NCBI GenBank assembly: GCA_002914845.1
Contig: JXTC01000014.1
Location: 293,523-357,522, forward strand
Origin: Trema orientale
Taxonomy: Eukaryota; Streptophyta; Magnoliopsida; Rosales; Cannabaceae
DNA: 64,000 nt
Direction: 5' to 3'
The stretch's first letter is position 1. Every line of letters begins with the position of its first letter. The notes below the pieces were generated by a model. The model was not told the origin of the DNA. It did not search any database and was given only the letters and a program-made list of their open reading frames with translations. Positions 1 to 13,584 of this stretch are shown here, piece by piece. A program made the translations under genes and the position numbers.

Positions 1-422
1 AATAAAAAACAATGGCTACAAAAATAAGTATGTTGTGTACCACACCAAATATCTTATATACCATGACAAAAATTTTATATACCAAAAACTATTTCATGAA
101 CAAAAAATAATACCTCCAAAAATAAGTATATTATATACTACAACAAATATTCTATATACCACGACCAAAATTTTATATACCAAATAATAAAAAAATTGCA
201 AAATTAAAAAATTACTAGAAAAGTTACATAAAATTATAGGAATCAATAATTATCACTAGCAAAAACAAGATTAAAGCTATAATAGCAACATAATTTAGCA
301 AGAAAATCCCCAAATACAAAACACAAATAAAATAAGAAATTCATCTCCTCCATTCAAATCCCTCACCAGCTCCCATAAATAGTTGTTAATTTAAAGCCTG
401 CACCAAAGCTAATCATGAATAC

Positions 423-614
423 TTAGTCTCCTTTTTTCAGCCTCTTCTTTGCCTCCACATATGCTAATACATACCACAGGTTACTCGCCGACGTGTTTCT
501 AAACCGGTGCAACATCATCCTTGCCGATTCTATGTTGTACGAATTCAGATCCAGGTTCAACCTGATCCCGTTGATCATCGCCTTCCCTTCGCTGTAGATA
601 CAGAAATGGATCAA
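423..614 (-). pseudogene. 3-ketoacyl-CoA synthase C-terminal fragment (pseudogene)
   Basis: A 63-codon open stretch resembles the C-terminal part of plant 3-ketoacyl-CoA synthases, the condensing enzymes of very-long-chain fatty acid elongation in the ER. It starts with IHFCIYSEGKAMIN, which matches the family's HFC(I/F)HxGGxAVID segment, and continues with ESARMMLHRFRNTSASNLWY and VEAKKRLKKGD, matching the family's LHRFGNTSASSLWY...EAKKR(L/M)KKGD block. The Asn of the HRFGNTS motif, one of the catalytic residues, is kept, but Gly is replaced by Arg. A stop follows KKGD directly, where the family would continue with a stretch ending in GFKCNS. No catalytic-Cys domain is seen upstream on this strand. 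I read it as a dispersed gene fragment. The family match is from memory of conserved motifs and was not searched. Confidence 0.6.
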
Positions 615-3600
615 CCCTAGTATGAAAGTCGACCACTAGAGGGTTCGTCTAATGAATTGAGGGCAAAACAGGAAATGGGCTTAAGATTTAAAAAAATGGG
701 ACATTTACCTATTAAATTGTAAAAGGGACATCTACTTAAAACATTTTAAAAATTGGATATATATATCTAATTTTCCTTTAATTTTTTTTCATTCGGGGTT
801 TGTAGAGTTTCATCCGATTGTGGGCCTATTTGACATAGCTTTTAGAAATTATTTTTTGACTTATTGAGCCTAGAAACAGCTTTTGAGCATGTTTTGGTAA
901 TATATCAAAAGAGCTTCTAAGCTCCAGACTAATTTATTTTTTTAGGAAGAGCTTCTAAGAAGATACAGATTTTTTTTTTTAGTTTTAATGAAAATTTACA
1001 TTTCTATATTTAGACTTACTTTAGTAAATGAAAAAAAAAATGTCATTATCATTAAATCAAAATTTCAAATATATTATATGAATAATATACTAAAAGTTAT
1101 GACTCTAATTTCTCTTCTTATACTGCATAAAAGTACAAGTAAAAGTTATCCTAAACGGGCTCTATATTTGTGTCAATCACATTTCCATTACTCATGTCAA
1201 TAAGAATAGCAATTTGTCTGAATCATTATATTTGGATATTCATTTTGGGGTTTTCTTTTTCTAGATCTAAGTCAGGAAAAATCATAATCTAATTTTTTTT
1301 AGAGTTCAAAAAAACTAGATTTGATGACTCATCTCCACCTCTTCTGGTACTAATTGCAATAAAGATTTATGGAAGAGGCTGGTGAAAATGCTTGGAGTTG
1401 CCATGATACGTATATGGAGAAAAATATTTGGGCTCCTTTGATTATGGTATCTAATTAATTTTGATAATTGACATAGCACTAAGGGCGGCAATTTTTTTAT
1501 AAAGTTTATGGGAATAGCCTTTTATCACTACAAGACCATTAGAAAATTCTAAAATTTTAAAGTTTGATTAGAATTTCTTTAAAAAAAAAGGTGGGAGAGA
1601 GAAAAATTAGGGTGACCATACTATTCCCACAATGAATGAAAAATGCTAAAAATCATAACAATTGTCTAGATTTATAACGAGAAATGGACCTAACTAGTAG
1701 TGATTTAGACTATAATGACTTTTCTAGGAATGTTCTAAAAAATAACTTTACTAATAGTCTCACAAAATTATGATATGCACAATTTGTGACAAATATTAAT
1801 TCTAAAAAGGTCATAATTTTATGATTACATAGGAATCACACAATATTATGAAACTACTAGAAACGTCACCTTTTAAAATACTTCAAAATTACTAGTATCC
1901 ATGTCAAGTTCCCATTTATGATTTGTAATATATTTACCAATCTTATAATACCACATCAGTCAATTACTTTATCTAGCTAATTTATGGATTAGGATGCAAA
2001 AATGCATTTTTTGAAAATGATTATAATAATGTATTTGTGAAAATATTGTGCTGAAAATGATATTATGATAACGATATTTCAGAAAGCGTCATTTTGGTAA
2101 TTCATATTTTTCGAAGTGATATTTTACAAGGAGAGCTCACAAGTTGTTGTTTTTGCAGCCCAGACCCAACGGAATTAAATGAAAGCCCATTTGCTTGACT
2201 TGGATTTCCTCAAAACGATAACTCGTTTTCAAATTTGAAATATGGAAGTTGTGTTTACGTGAGTAAACAAGTTTTTGAAGGATATTTATCCGGTTCAATG
2301 AACTTGGTTAAGAAAGACGTCCTTCCTTATGATTCTGGTTAAGAAACGTGTCCAGATTCCTCCTGCTTCTCGGATCACTGAAAAAATGAATATTTTTGTG
2401 TAAATCCATAAAAAAATCAAAAAAAAAAAGAAAAGTGAAAGTGGAGACTTACAGGAATGAAAGACTCTCTTCCTACTCTATATAAAAGATATATAAAAGG
2501 TTGCTTAGCTCATATTTTTGACACACCAACTGAGAGTTACATTTTTTTTGGGGGACAAAATCTTAAGAGATGAATTTGAAGCTAAGCTAGCTAAAGTTTT
2601 TAGAGTGAGACTAGAGAGCATCATACTAGTGTAGTTGAGAGAATCTTAGTAGTATAGTTTTTCTGTTTTCTTATTTTGATTTTTTTAGAGCTCTTCAATT
2701 TATATACAATTGGTTTGTTAGAATTCTTTAATATTTAGTGTTTTTAATTTTAGAGATAATATGATGCTATTTCATATGAATTTAATTATCTTCTTTTTAT
2801 GCGATTTATTCTGGAATTATAATTACGTTGGCATATTTATTTTGTGAATTGATCTTTTACTAAGATATTATATGTGTGATATATTGTGGATTTAGTATAG
2901 TTAGTAAGATAAATTTTATTGGCTTTAATTGGATGAATTTTTCATATTAAATACTTTTGCTTAATATTAGTTCTTAACATTTCATAAATTTCGATTATAT
3001 GTTTGGGATGTGAAACATATAACTGAATATAAACTAGTAATCAAAATTAGTAATAGTAAAACGAACAATTAAGTGAATCACAAAACTTTGTCACTTATAT
3101 ATTGATATTTTCATTTTTTTTTTATTTACTTGCAAACATTTTATATCTCTGCTTATTTTTCTATTTTCTTTTTATTTTTCGTTACCATTTATTTACCTTC
3201 AACTGCACTTAATTAATTGGGTTTATAGCACATATGGTCCTTAAACTATATATATTATGACAATTTAATCCTTAAAGTTCTAATTTAAGCAATTAAGCCC
3301 TAGAATTTTATTATTTCTTTCAATTAAGTCCAAATTGTAACTTTTTATGTAATGTTTTGGTGTAAATCACACTTGAGTAGCACATAGTAGCACTATAAAC
3401 GGTATTTGAGGGGTCATTCGGGGATTTTGAGCGTAAAGAGGGTTACATACAAGCAGCTCTAAGAACCCGAAACAGGGCGAGCAATACATTTTTTCTTCCT
3501 TCCAAATTCTTTTGTTCAATTTATTTCTCTTCACATCGCTTGCATATGTCACCATATACTCATCAAGTATGATTTTCGTCAAGTATTTAACAAGAAGTTG

Positions 3601-3771
3601 CGATTCGGACTTAATTGCAAGAATTAGAAAGTTTCGGAGCTTATTGCCAAAATTAGAACTTTGGTACCAAATTATCAAATTGGATGGTTCAGTGGGGCCC
3701 ATTTGTTGCATTACCCCAAAATAAAACGAAAAAGCGCACTTGTGCAGTTGGCCTCCTACTGCTGTAAAACG
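615..3771. other. AT-rich intergenic region upstream of gene 1
   Basis: No supported gene. The DNA is AT-rich with many homopolymer runs. A TATA-like stretch (ctatataaaag, near 2479) is followed by purine-rich sequence reminiscent of an LTR leader, but no matching second LTR or internal domain was found. The short open frames here have no recognisable motifs. The 380 bases just before the gene 1 start contain no clear TATA box. Confidence 0.5.
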
Positions 3772-6700
3772 ATGGCCGACGAAGCCGAAACTCCGATGCT
3801 AGCCAACGCCGTCGACGGTGCCGCCGACTACAAAGGCCGTCCGGCTTCGAGATCAGACTCCGGCGGTTGGAGATCAGCTGGGTTTATCATAGGTAAAAGA
3901 CCAAAAAAAAAAAATTAAAATTAAAATTACGAAAAAAAAGAAGAAAAAGGCAAATATATGATAATGTCATCAATGGAGGGAAGTGAAAATTTGGGTGGGA
4001 TTGAATGAACTGTCTGCCCGTACAGGTGTGGAGGTTGCGGAGAGATTCGCCTACTATGGGATCAGCTCAAACCTCGTGACCTATCTGACTGGGCCACTCG
4101 GACAGTCTACGGCGGCCGCGGCTGCCAACGTCAACGCTTGGGACGGAACGGCGTCGTTGCTGCCTCTGTTGGGGGCTTTCGTGGCCGATTCTTTTCTTGG
4201 GCGCTACCGCACCATCGCTCTGTCTTCTGTGCTCTATATTTTGGTATCTTCTGATGATTTAAGAATTGTTTTGTCTAGTTTCTTCTGGCTCATTAATCAC
4301 TTCACATGAAAAATACTGGACCTCATACATTAATTTGTAAATTTTTTTTTTTTTTTTAATTTTTTCCAGTAAATTAAAAAATTTTCTTTAATCAAATATA
4401 TTTTATAGGTTATTAAAAAATTGAGAGAGTGTGGCATCTTCTCAAGAATTCTTCGCCTTTTATTTCATTTAAAAAAATAAAAAAACATAAAACAAAAGTG
4501 TATCCAAGCCTAATTTTAAAGTCCTTTCTCTTATTCCGGGTGCTCAAAGGTGGAGTTTTGATGTTTTCAATGTTTTATGGATGTGTCACTAAAATTTCTC
4601 CTTTGTGTATTATTTTACTGGAGCTCGAATCAAAGATAGGTTTACTTATTCTGACCTCAACTTAAACATGGGCTATTCTTTAGAAATCGAATAGTTTTAA
4701 GCCATGATGCGGCATTCAAATATGGAAGCAAAATGTTTCTAGTTTCTTCTTATGCGCTTAGCCATTATTTGCCAAACGTTCTGCCTTTCTGCAGGCCGAA
4801 TTAGGTCCAACGTAGACTTGTCCATTAGAGCTACGCATTTCACCAATAGTTAATTTTAATGATCTGGGAAAGATTGGTTTTAAAACTATTGAACTATTTA
4901 CATCGAAGATATGTAAGGTAGAACTTGATTTGCATACTGTTTTATTTATTTTTCTTTTGGAAGAAATTATCACGAGTGCTACTACTATAAGTGGTTTGGC
5001 ATTTTGGACTGCTACTAATACTTGGCCAAAAGTGCCAATGGGAATGGATGACAGGGACTTGGTTTGTTAACTCTGTCGGCCATTCTGCCTTCTCTGATGG
5101 GTTCTGACTGCCAAGCCAACAACATTACATCTTGTTCTCCTCCTCAGCTCCAAGAAATATTGTTCTTCGTTTCTTTGTATCTAGTAGCAGTTGGGCAAGG
5201 TGGACACAAGCCGTGTGCTCAAGCTTTTGGAGCCGATCAGTTTGATGGTCAAGATCCAGAAGAGTGCAAAGCCAAAAGCTCATTCTTCAATTGGTGGTAT
5301 TTTGGTGTATGTGTAGGTGCTACAGTGGCAATATTTATCATAAGCTACATACAAGATAATCTGAGTTGGGCTCTTGGATTTGGAATTCCTTGCATTGCAA
5401 TGGCCATTGCATTAGTTGTTTTCTTGCTTGGAACTACAACTTATAGGTACAGCATTGGACAAAAAGAAAAAGGTCCTTTTGTGAGGATTGGTAGTGTGTT
5501 TGTTGCAGCATTTAGGAACTGGAAAAAAACTCCGTCAAATATGGCCACTGATCTGGAATCTCGTGGGCTGCTGCCCAACCAAAGCTCTGAACAATTCAAG
5601 TAAGGAACTTGGCTTTCTGTATATACATAGGTGTAGAAGACGAAAAAAAGAAATAAAAGTGAAAAAAAGAAAAATGTAAAGAGAAACCCGGCGGACTACT
5701 TTGGAACATTAAAAAAGCCTTAAAGTTCTATTTTCTAATGTCCTATTCTTAAGAATGTTGATTTATTAAAGGTTTGAATTAATAGATTAAACACTAACGG
5801 GAAATATGAAACTTGTTGCATATAAATTAACAATTGATTACTGCAATTTTCATATATACATTAGCTCCAGGATGCATTATCTACTCTATAGTACCTGTTA
5901 AATTATTTCTGTTCACATCCTTCTGGAATTACTCTCTGTTGCATACTAATGTAATCTTGCAGCATGTAGGCTCTGAAACAACTCAAACCACCAGTACGTA
6001 TCCAAATTAAAGGAAATCATAAATGGCTTATTGTATTTTTTGCACCACCTTAATGTGTTATTGCATATCAGAGACTTTTCTTAACATGCTTTTTAATTTC
6101 TAACTCAAACCAAAACTCTTACTAATGCATTTTGAATTCTATAATCTTGCAGATTCCTCAACAAAGCCTTGCTTGCACCAAATCATTTGAAGGAAAATGG
6201 TTGTGTTTGTAGCGTAGCTGAGGTTGAAGAAGCAAAGGCTGTACTTAGGCTTGTTCCAATCTGGGGGACATGCTTGGTATATGGTATTGTGTATGCACAG
6301 TGCTCAACTTTCTTTACAAAGCAAGGGGCCACAATGGACAGAACAATTGTCTCAGGCTTCAAAATTCCACCCGCTGCACTTCAATGCTTCATCGGCCTCA
6401 CCATTATCATCATTATTCCCATTTATGATCGCATATTTGTTCCAATTGCTAGTGCTATCACCAGAAATCCATCTGGCATCACAATGCTACAGAGAATAGG
6501 AACTGGAATTTTCTTGTCTGCCTTGTCAATGATTGTTGCAGCTTTAGTTGAGATGAAAAGGCTCAAAACTGCTCGAGAATATGACCTACTCGATAAGCCA
6601 AGTGTGACAGTTCCGATGAGCGTGTGGTGGTTAGTACCTCAGTATCTCATATTTGGATTAGCTGATGTTTTCACTTTGGTTGGTGTGCAAGAGTTTTTCT

Positions 6701-6966
6701 ATGATCAGGTCCCTACAGAGTTAAGAAGCATAGGACTTGCTCTTTATCTTAGCATACTTGGTATTGGTAGCTTCTTAAGCAGCTTTCTAATCTCTGCCAT
6801 CGAGAAAGCAACCGATGGGGATGGTCAAGTTAGCTGGTTTTCTAATAACCTAAACCAGGCTCATCTTGATTACTTTTATTGGTTAATTTCTGTACTCAGC
6901 ACAATAGGATTAGTCGCCTTCTTGCATTTTGCAAAATCATATGTTTATAGTAGAAGTACAGTATAA
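3772..6966 (+). CDS. NPF5.10-like: NRT1/PTR family (NPF5.10-like) transporter, gene 1
   Basis: Exons 3772-3892, 4026-4243, 5055-5599 and 6153-6966 join in frame to 565 codons plus TAA, within the usual NPF length. All introns are GT-AG, with phases 1, 0 and 2. The start is the ATG giving [10 protein letters not shown], an N-terminus shared by the cluster. Visible family marks are the ExxER proton-coupling motif (E43-R47, VEVAERF) in the first membrane helix, GGHKP...FGADQFD (about 162-177), FFNWWYF (about 190-196), and hydrophobic segments through to the C-terminus, consistent with a 12-helix MFS carrier. NPF proteins import nitrate, peptides, hormones or glucosinolates with protons; the substrate here is unknown. 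It belongs to the RNPSG sub-lineage with genes 3 and 4 and converges with gene 2. The assignment to NPF is secure; the 5.10 label is by recollection of orthologues. Confidence 0.9.
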
Positions 6967-8728
6967 ATGATCTATCCTATCACTGCAATTTGTAATTAGT
7001 GACCAAATGAACAAAAATGGGTTCACATCAAACATTCTAATGTACACTTAAATTTCAATTTGGAATCAATGTTTGTTCACAACAATATAAGTTGGCACAT
7101 GTATTGGTTTCCCCTGGGTAATGTCTGTGCTTTACTATGACTGATGGCATTGTGCGGACGCTCAGACCAAAGGTTCTAAATACAAGAAAACTGCGGATAA
7201 GTAATCAATACTTGATCATATATTAGACTTTGTATATGATTCTATGAAGGTGGAGAAATATTTGCAGGTAATGTTTGATAATATGAAGCTGGAGAAAGGA
7301 CAAGGGAGAGAAGATCTATCAACTGCCGAGTAGCCACCAAGCCAACCTTGTGATGTCAATGACAACGGATTGACAGCGGAAACAACTGACCAGTAGGCGG
7401 CTGTTTGGAATAAGGTCACTGTGTTGAATCCAAAGCTGAAGAAGGTAAACACGTCGTCATATTTTCTTGACATCCTTTGTTTTATGTCCCTTTTCTCTGC
7501 TTATCTATGACCTTGCACAACATCTTCACTTGACCTATTGATTTTCTTTTTGTGGTGTGTAGAGTCTAACCGTTCTTCTGACCGTTGTCCTGTACATTAT
7601 GCGTAAAAATTCGGTACATGAGTAGAAATAATGCGATGGTACTAATCAACTTTAGAAGAGGTCTTCCTGTCGTTTTGCACTTCTCTTGACTAGTTTTGTG
7701 TTTTGACTTGTGTCGTCGATTGTGAATGCATTATTGCTCGTAGTTGAAGGGAAGGCAAAATGTTGCTTTGGGCGAAGCCAAGGGAGGAGAAATGTGTTCC
7801 TAGATCGCCATTTACTACGATGTGTCAAATAACAGTAATTTGTGTTAATAGATCTACACCACTAGATTTTATACATTTATAGGAGCCATTACAGCCTTTT
7901 ATTTTTCGTCCCATGCTTTTGGTTAAGGGCTGCTATATTTGCAGCCTATGCTAATACTAAGGTACCCTATAACAAGTAACAAAAAGAAATATATATGACA
8001 ACATAAAGAAATTCAGGTTGAAAACACCCCCAAGCACCCTCTGAAACAAATTTTCATCTCTGTACATCCATCGAGTTATAGATTGAATTGGCAGCATTTA
8101 TGATGAAAAACATGGAATAATTGAAAAGAAAAATATGACAGAAACAAACAACTTAAAAAAAAAAAGAAAGAAAGAAAGAATAAAAAAAGGTGCAAAGCCA
8201 TATATAAGTTTACATGGAATAAATTGAGATCTTTTCAATGCTCATACGAAAAACCTTTTGGACCATAGCCCCATGTTGGTTTGTAGCATTATTCGGAGTG
8301 TCAACCCCGGGACCTAGGCGAGTAGCTGACATGGGTCTGATAACATCCTAGATACTCCCGACCCCGACCTTTGTCTCTTACGGCTTGAGAATAACATAGG
8401 GGCCTGGATAGGCCATTTGGGTCTATAAAGATCCCGTACTTATCATGTGTCATATTTTGAACCTTGAATAAGTTAAACGTACTGTTTTAATAGTCACAAT
8501 TAATCTGCAGATTTACAGTTATCAGACAAACAAGTGATAGTGCGTGATTAATATTGTTAATTATGCTCTCAAGTTCTCAACTATTTCTATAATCTTAATT
8601 TGAGCCATGGTGTCACTCATTAAGTAGAGCGGTTATTACGGGTCCCATAATAATTAAGAGATTTAAATATACATTGCAAGTTCAATGTCAACATTTTTTT
8701 ACTTTTTAAAATTATCGTGATATATCAT
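6967..8728. other. Convergent intergenic region between genes 1 and 2
   Basis: Holds the 3' flanks of both genes and no complete gene. At about 7250-7440 the plus strand reads like a decayed coding stretch with two in-frame stops (VEKYLQVMFDNMKLEKGQG followed by DLSTAE and more); I do not recognise the family. From about 8280 to 8460 there is GC-richer sequence of unknown origin, possibly a transposon remnant. Confidence 0.35.
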
Positions 8729-11403
8729 TTACGTAGAACCTCTTCTATAATAAGTATAAGATTTGGCCAAGTATAAGTAGGCAACAAATCCTACTGCACT
8801 GAGTCCAACAAGTAACCAATAAAAGTAATCAAGATGAGCTCGGTTCAGGTTATTGGAAAACCAGCTATCTCGGTCATCTCCACCAGTTGCTTTCTCAATC
8901 GTAGAAATAAGAAAACTGCTTAAGAAGCTCCCAACACCAATTACACTAAGGTAAAGGCCGAGTCCTATGCTTTTTAACTCTGTTGGGACCTGATCGTAGA
9001 AGAACTCTTGCATACCAACCATAGTGAAAACATCAGCTACTCCAAACAAGAGGTACTGAGGTAACAACCACCACACACTCATTGGAATAGTCACATTGGG
9101 CTTATCGATTAGGTCATATTCTTGAGCAGTTTTGAGCCTTTTCATCTCAACTAGAGCTGCAACTATCATTGATAAAGTAGAAAAGAAAATTCCAGTTCCT
9201 ATTCTCTGTAGCATTGTGATGCCAGAAGGTTTTCTAGAGAAAGCTCTAGAAACTGGAACAAAAATGCAGTCATAAATGGGAACTATGATGATAACAGTAA
9301 GGTCAATGAAGCCTTGAAGTGATGCAGCTGGTATTTTAAATCCCGAGACAACCAATCTATCCATAGTGGCCCCTTGCTTTGTAAAGAAAGTTGAGGACTG
9401 CACAAACACAATACCATATACCAAGCAAGCCCCCCATATCGGAACTAGTCTAAGTACAGCCTTTGCCTCTTCAACCTCAGCTATGCTACAAGCATAATAA
9501 TTTTCCTTCAAATGATTAGGTTCAAGCAAGGCTTTGTTGAGGAATCTGCAATATTAGAGGGTCCATAACCCAACAGAGTATTGAGTTAGCAATTAAAAGT
9601 AGAGTAAGGAAATTAAGTTCCATGAATTTGTAGAGATTTGCAGGAGTTTGTAAATAATAAGAAGATATTAATTGGTTCATGTAAAACCAGCATCCCATAT
9701 ATATATGGGAACGAGTAATAGGGATTTTTTTTATCTCTATCGATAGAGAAATCAATTTTGACATTTAGATTTCGATTTAATAGTTATAATTAAATGTGTT
9801 GGAACAAATTTTAATGTGAATTAAATGATTGTATTTTTTTTTAATCATTAGATTTCGATCAAATGATTAAATTTGAATTCTCTATCTATAGGGAATAAAA
9901 AAAATCCGTAGCTCCTTATATATATATATATATGAATTATGAGTTTGTTTAGTCAGGGACAAGTGACTGGTGGTTCTGCATCTTTGGAGCCGATAGCCAA
10001 AAATGCAATATTCACTTGATAAATCGTATAAACAGGATGTAACATTTGTTAAGCGAAATAAATATTTACTAAAAGATTTTTTTCAAAATGTTGTGTGAAA
10101 TTTTTTTTGCTTGGTCATGATCACTTTTAAAAAAAATTAGATAAAAATGTTACCAAGCAAACTCTTACTAATGTTTCAAAAGTACCATGCTGAATTTTCT
10201 TTTCCATTTCTTTTTCTTTTGGATCTTCCAGTTTCGAGCACACAGAAAAACCGAGTTCCTTACCTGAATTGTTGAGAGCTTTGATCGGGTAGGAAGCCAC
10301 GAGATTCCACTTGATCAGTGGCCATATTTGATGGGGTTTCCCGCCAGTTCCTAAATGTTGCAACAAGCACATTGCCAATCCTCACGAAGGGACCTTTATC
10401 GTTTTGTGCAATGCTATACCTATAAGTAGTAGTTCCAAGCAAGAAGACAACCAATGCAATGACCATTGCAATGCAAGGAATTCCAAATCCAAGTGCCCAA
10501 CTCAGATTATCTTGTACGTAGCTTATGATCAACCTTGTTACTGTGGCACCTGCACATACACCAAAGTACCACCAGTTGAAGAATTTGCTCTTGGCTTTGC
10601 ATTCCTCTGGATCTTGACCATCAAACTGATCCGCTCCAAATGCCTGAGTGCAGGGCTTGTGTCCACCCTGGGCAACTGCTACTAGATATAGAGAAGAGAA
10701 GAACAGTATTACCTGGAGCTCAGGAGGAGAACAGGACGTTATGTTTTTCATCTTGCATTCAAAACCAATCAGAGAAGGCAACATAGCCGACAAAGTCAAC
10801 AAAATTAGTCCCTGTCATCCATTCCAATTTTAGCCAAGGATTAGTGCGTGGAGCATCAGCCCACTGAATCATTCTTTCTTTTTGTTCTTGTTACTCAGAA
10901 ATCAAAATAATGTTTAGTGATTTAGAATCATATGTTTCTGAGTCAGAGAAAAGGAACAAACGAACCAGAATATAGAGCAGAGAAGCGACAGCGATGGTGC
11001 GATAGCGCCCAAGAAAAGAATCGGCCACGAAAGCTCCCAAAAGAGGCAGCAACGACGCCGTTCCGCTCCAAGCATTGACGCTGGCTGCCGCGGCCGCAGT
11101 TGACTGACCGAGCGGACCAGTGAGATAGGTTATGAGGTTTGAGCTGATCCCATAGTAGGCGAACCTCTCCGCAACCTCAACACCTGTACCACGTACGAAC
11201 GGACAGTTCATTCAATCACACGCAAAACTACCACGTTCCTCCATTGATCATAAGACTAGACTATATGAAGAAATTGGTTCACCTATGATAAAAACCGCTG
11301 ATCTCCATCCGCCAGAGTTGGATTTGAAAACTGTTCGGCCTTTGTAGTCAACGGCGCCTTCGACGGCGTTGACTAGCATCGGAGCTTGGGCTTCGTCGAC
11401 CAT
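8729..11403 (-). CDS. NPF5.10-like: NRT1/PTR family (NPF5.10-like) transporter, gene 2
   Basis: On the minus strand the exons are 11403-11283, 11183-10966, 10811-10264 and 9545-8729, which join to 567 codons plus TAA. Introns are short (99, 154 and 718 bp) and GT-AG; the third donor is a full consensus AG/GTAAGG, so the split codon is Arg instead of the Lys seen in most paralogues. The start gives [10 protein letters not shown]. The ExxER motif (E43-R47), GGHKP...GADQFD (about 162-177) and FFNWWYF are intact. The N-terminal [12 protein letters not shown] stretch common to the cluster is altered to [12 protein letters not shown], and the family arginine in YDRIFVP is Cys (YDCIFVP). The C-terminus ends YYRRGST, placing it with genes 5, 6 and 8. 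It is inverted relative to genes 1 and 3. Substrate unknown. Confidence 0.9.
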
Positions 11404-11757
11404 CAATCACACAGAGGGGAGCCAATTATTCTACTGATAAGATTACAGGATTCAACCACTCAGAGGCTTATCCATAAAACGCGACTTCTTAAAAGTTGTT
11501 TTATTCAAGACAATAATTAAAATAATAAAAACTCTTTATGCGTGGTTTGCGTGAAAAATTGAGTAATAAGAACGTGCAAGTTAAAAATAATAATAATAAT
11601 TAATCAGGATTATAGGCCACGCAGATCGATTTTAGATGCGAAAATGTCAACTATGATCATTTTTCATTTGTCCCCTTAACGAGTAACAATATCTTTTTTC
11701 CCTATCAATACCACATGACGTGCTTTATTACCCACAAAATTTTAATTATATTGATGG

Positions 11758-11858
11758 TAGGGCCTACGTGGTAACCAGTTTATTAATTATAGTCACTTAG
11801 TGACAAAATTACATCTCATGTAGTGCTGGGTACTACTGGTGTCCCATAGCATTGCTTC
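11758..11858 (-). mobile_element. Truncated copy of the ~184-bp hairpin MITE (family B)
   Basis: Part of the element found complete at 38970-39153 and 52893-53075, in reverse orientation. It keeps the internal block with ccagtttattaattat and the terminal block ending gtcccatagcattgcttc, but the opposite terminal inverted repeat is missing. No target duplication can be defined. Confidence 0.55.
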
Positions 11859-13584
11859 TCGAAAACTATCATATCTATATTTTAACATGAAAAAAAAAAA
11901 AAGAAATTAGGGTGTCAAATTTCATATGTTATAGCACAAAACCTTCCATGATTGGTGGGAGCTCGGGGCTCTCAAAATCTCAATAATGTTTAATACTATG
12001 TCTTTTGGCAAGGAAGTTAATTTTTTTTTCCAAGAAAAGTCAATTTATAGATTATTATTAATTAAAGGGTGAAAAAATAGACAAATTATAAATCATTTAC
12101 AAAACAGAATTTTTATTTAATGAAACATTCAGAATTTCAAAATTAACCTAACTCAACCTTGGTTAAAAATTTCGAACCATGTCGAAAATGACAAAGTGAA
12201 AAAGGCACGACCGGAAAAGACCAACCATGTTTGAATGTGGAAAGAAATTTTTGACCGCCAGTAGAAAAATAGTCGAAAAATCGCGGATTGGCAGTTGAAC
12301 AAGTTCGATCATGATTGACGAATTTCAACCTTAGTCAGACAGAAGTGTGGCCGATATCGGAATCGGGGATCGAGATTGATGATAGTGGCACAGTGCTATA
12401 GATGGCGATGGTAGCAGAAATAGTTTGGAATTTGTTTGAGAAGAATATATTTTAGGTTTTGTTAGGGAATATGATATCCAAGTAATTTTATAAATATGTG
12501 ACATAATGATGAGAGTTAGTTTAAATATTATTTATAGATGAGTCTTCTTTTTTTTTTTTTTTTCATTATGAGAATCTTAATAGATCCATTAGATGTAAAT
12601 ACCCCTTGATTTTGAAAAAGAAGAAAAGATATTTTTCCCAGAAAAAAAGTAGGAGAAGAGAAGGCTGCCATAGAGGGTTTAATCTCCTCCAAATAAAACA
12701 CGAGAGAAAGAGGTATAGTGTTTGGTTTAGTGACTTTCCTCCAATCTTTTTTTTACAAACTAACCTCATTTTTTCCCTCAATTCCCCTTATGTATCTTTT
12801 GTTGAGATGAAAAATTTCCAAAAATAACCCTATAGAGCTCGGCTAAATTCGATCGAGATGGCCTAATGGTTATGTCGACCAGATGGCTAGTCGAGTTCAA
12901 TGTGGTCTGATCAAGCTAACAGAGATTTTCTTCATTTCCACGATTTTCATGCAAAAAATTAAAACAAACTTCAAATAAACTAAAATGTGTGAATTTTTGG
13001 ATTGAACCTTCTAAATATTAAAAAAAAACTTATAATGTAAATAATTTTCAGCTCACCCAAACATCAAATCCTCATTTTTTTGTAGGAAAAGAAAAGAATT
13101 ATATGATTTGGGATAATTTGAGAGTTTTCATAGAATGGACATAATAGGAAAATCAAAGTTTCAATAAAGAGAATGCTATTGAGAAAAATAATAGTTTTAA
13201 AAGATTATCAAACCAAATATATTCTAAATAATACATAAAAGAGCAGTCTTAACATAGTCTAAATAGTTAAATAAAAAATAACATGGTTAAAGCTTACAAT
13301 CAAATCAAAAGTTCTAGTTATTTAGAGCTTAAGTTAAATCCAAATCGAAATGTAAGAGTAATCTTAAAGTCTAGATTATTAAATTAAAATACAACCATAG
13401 ATCTTAAATAAGATAGCTTAATAATAATAATACATGTCACAATAACAATAAAAACTTCAAACTTCAACTTAAAAAGATGCGAAAACAAATTTATGTTACA
13501 CATATATTGTAATAAAAACTATAAAATATGTATACATTACAAAAAAATACACATCATAAGTACGTATTGTAATAAAAACTATAA

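Noticed and set aside
2478..2700. TATA box and leader suggesting a solo LTR or promoter
   Set aside because: No TG...CA ends, no target duplication and no downstream gene within 1 kb; too weak to annotate.
7216..7473. 85-codon open frame on the minus strand
   Set aside because: No recognisable motif; the plus strand of the same place looks more protein-like and is broken by stops, so the minus frame is probably accidental.
10404..10833. Open frames on the plus strand opposite gene 2 exon 3
   Set aside because: They are antisense shadows of an exon whose minus-strand translation carries GADQFD and FFNWWYF.
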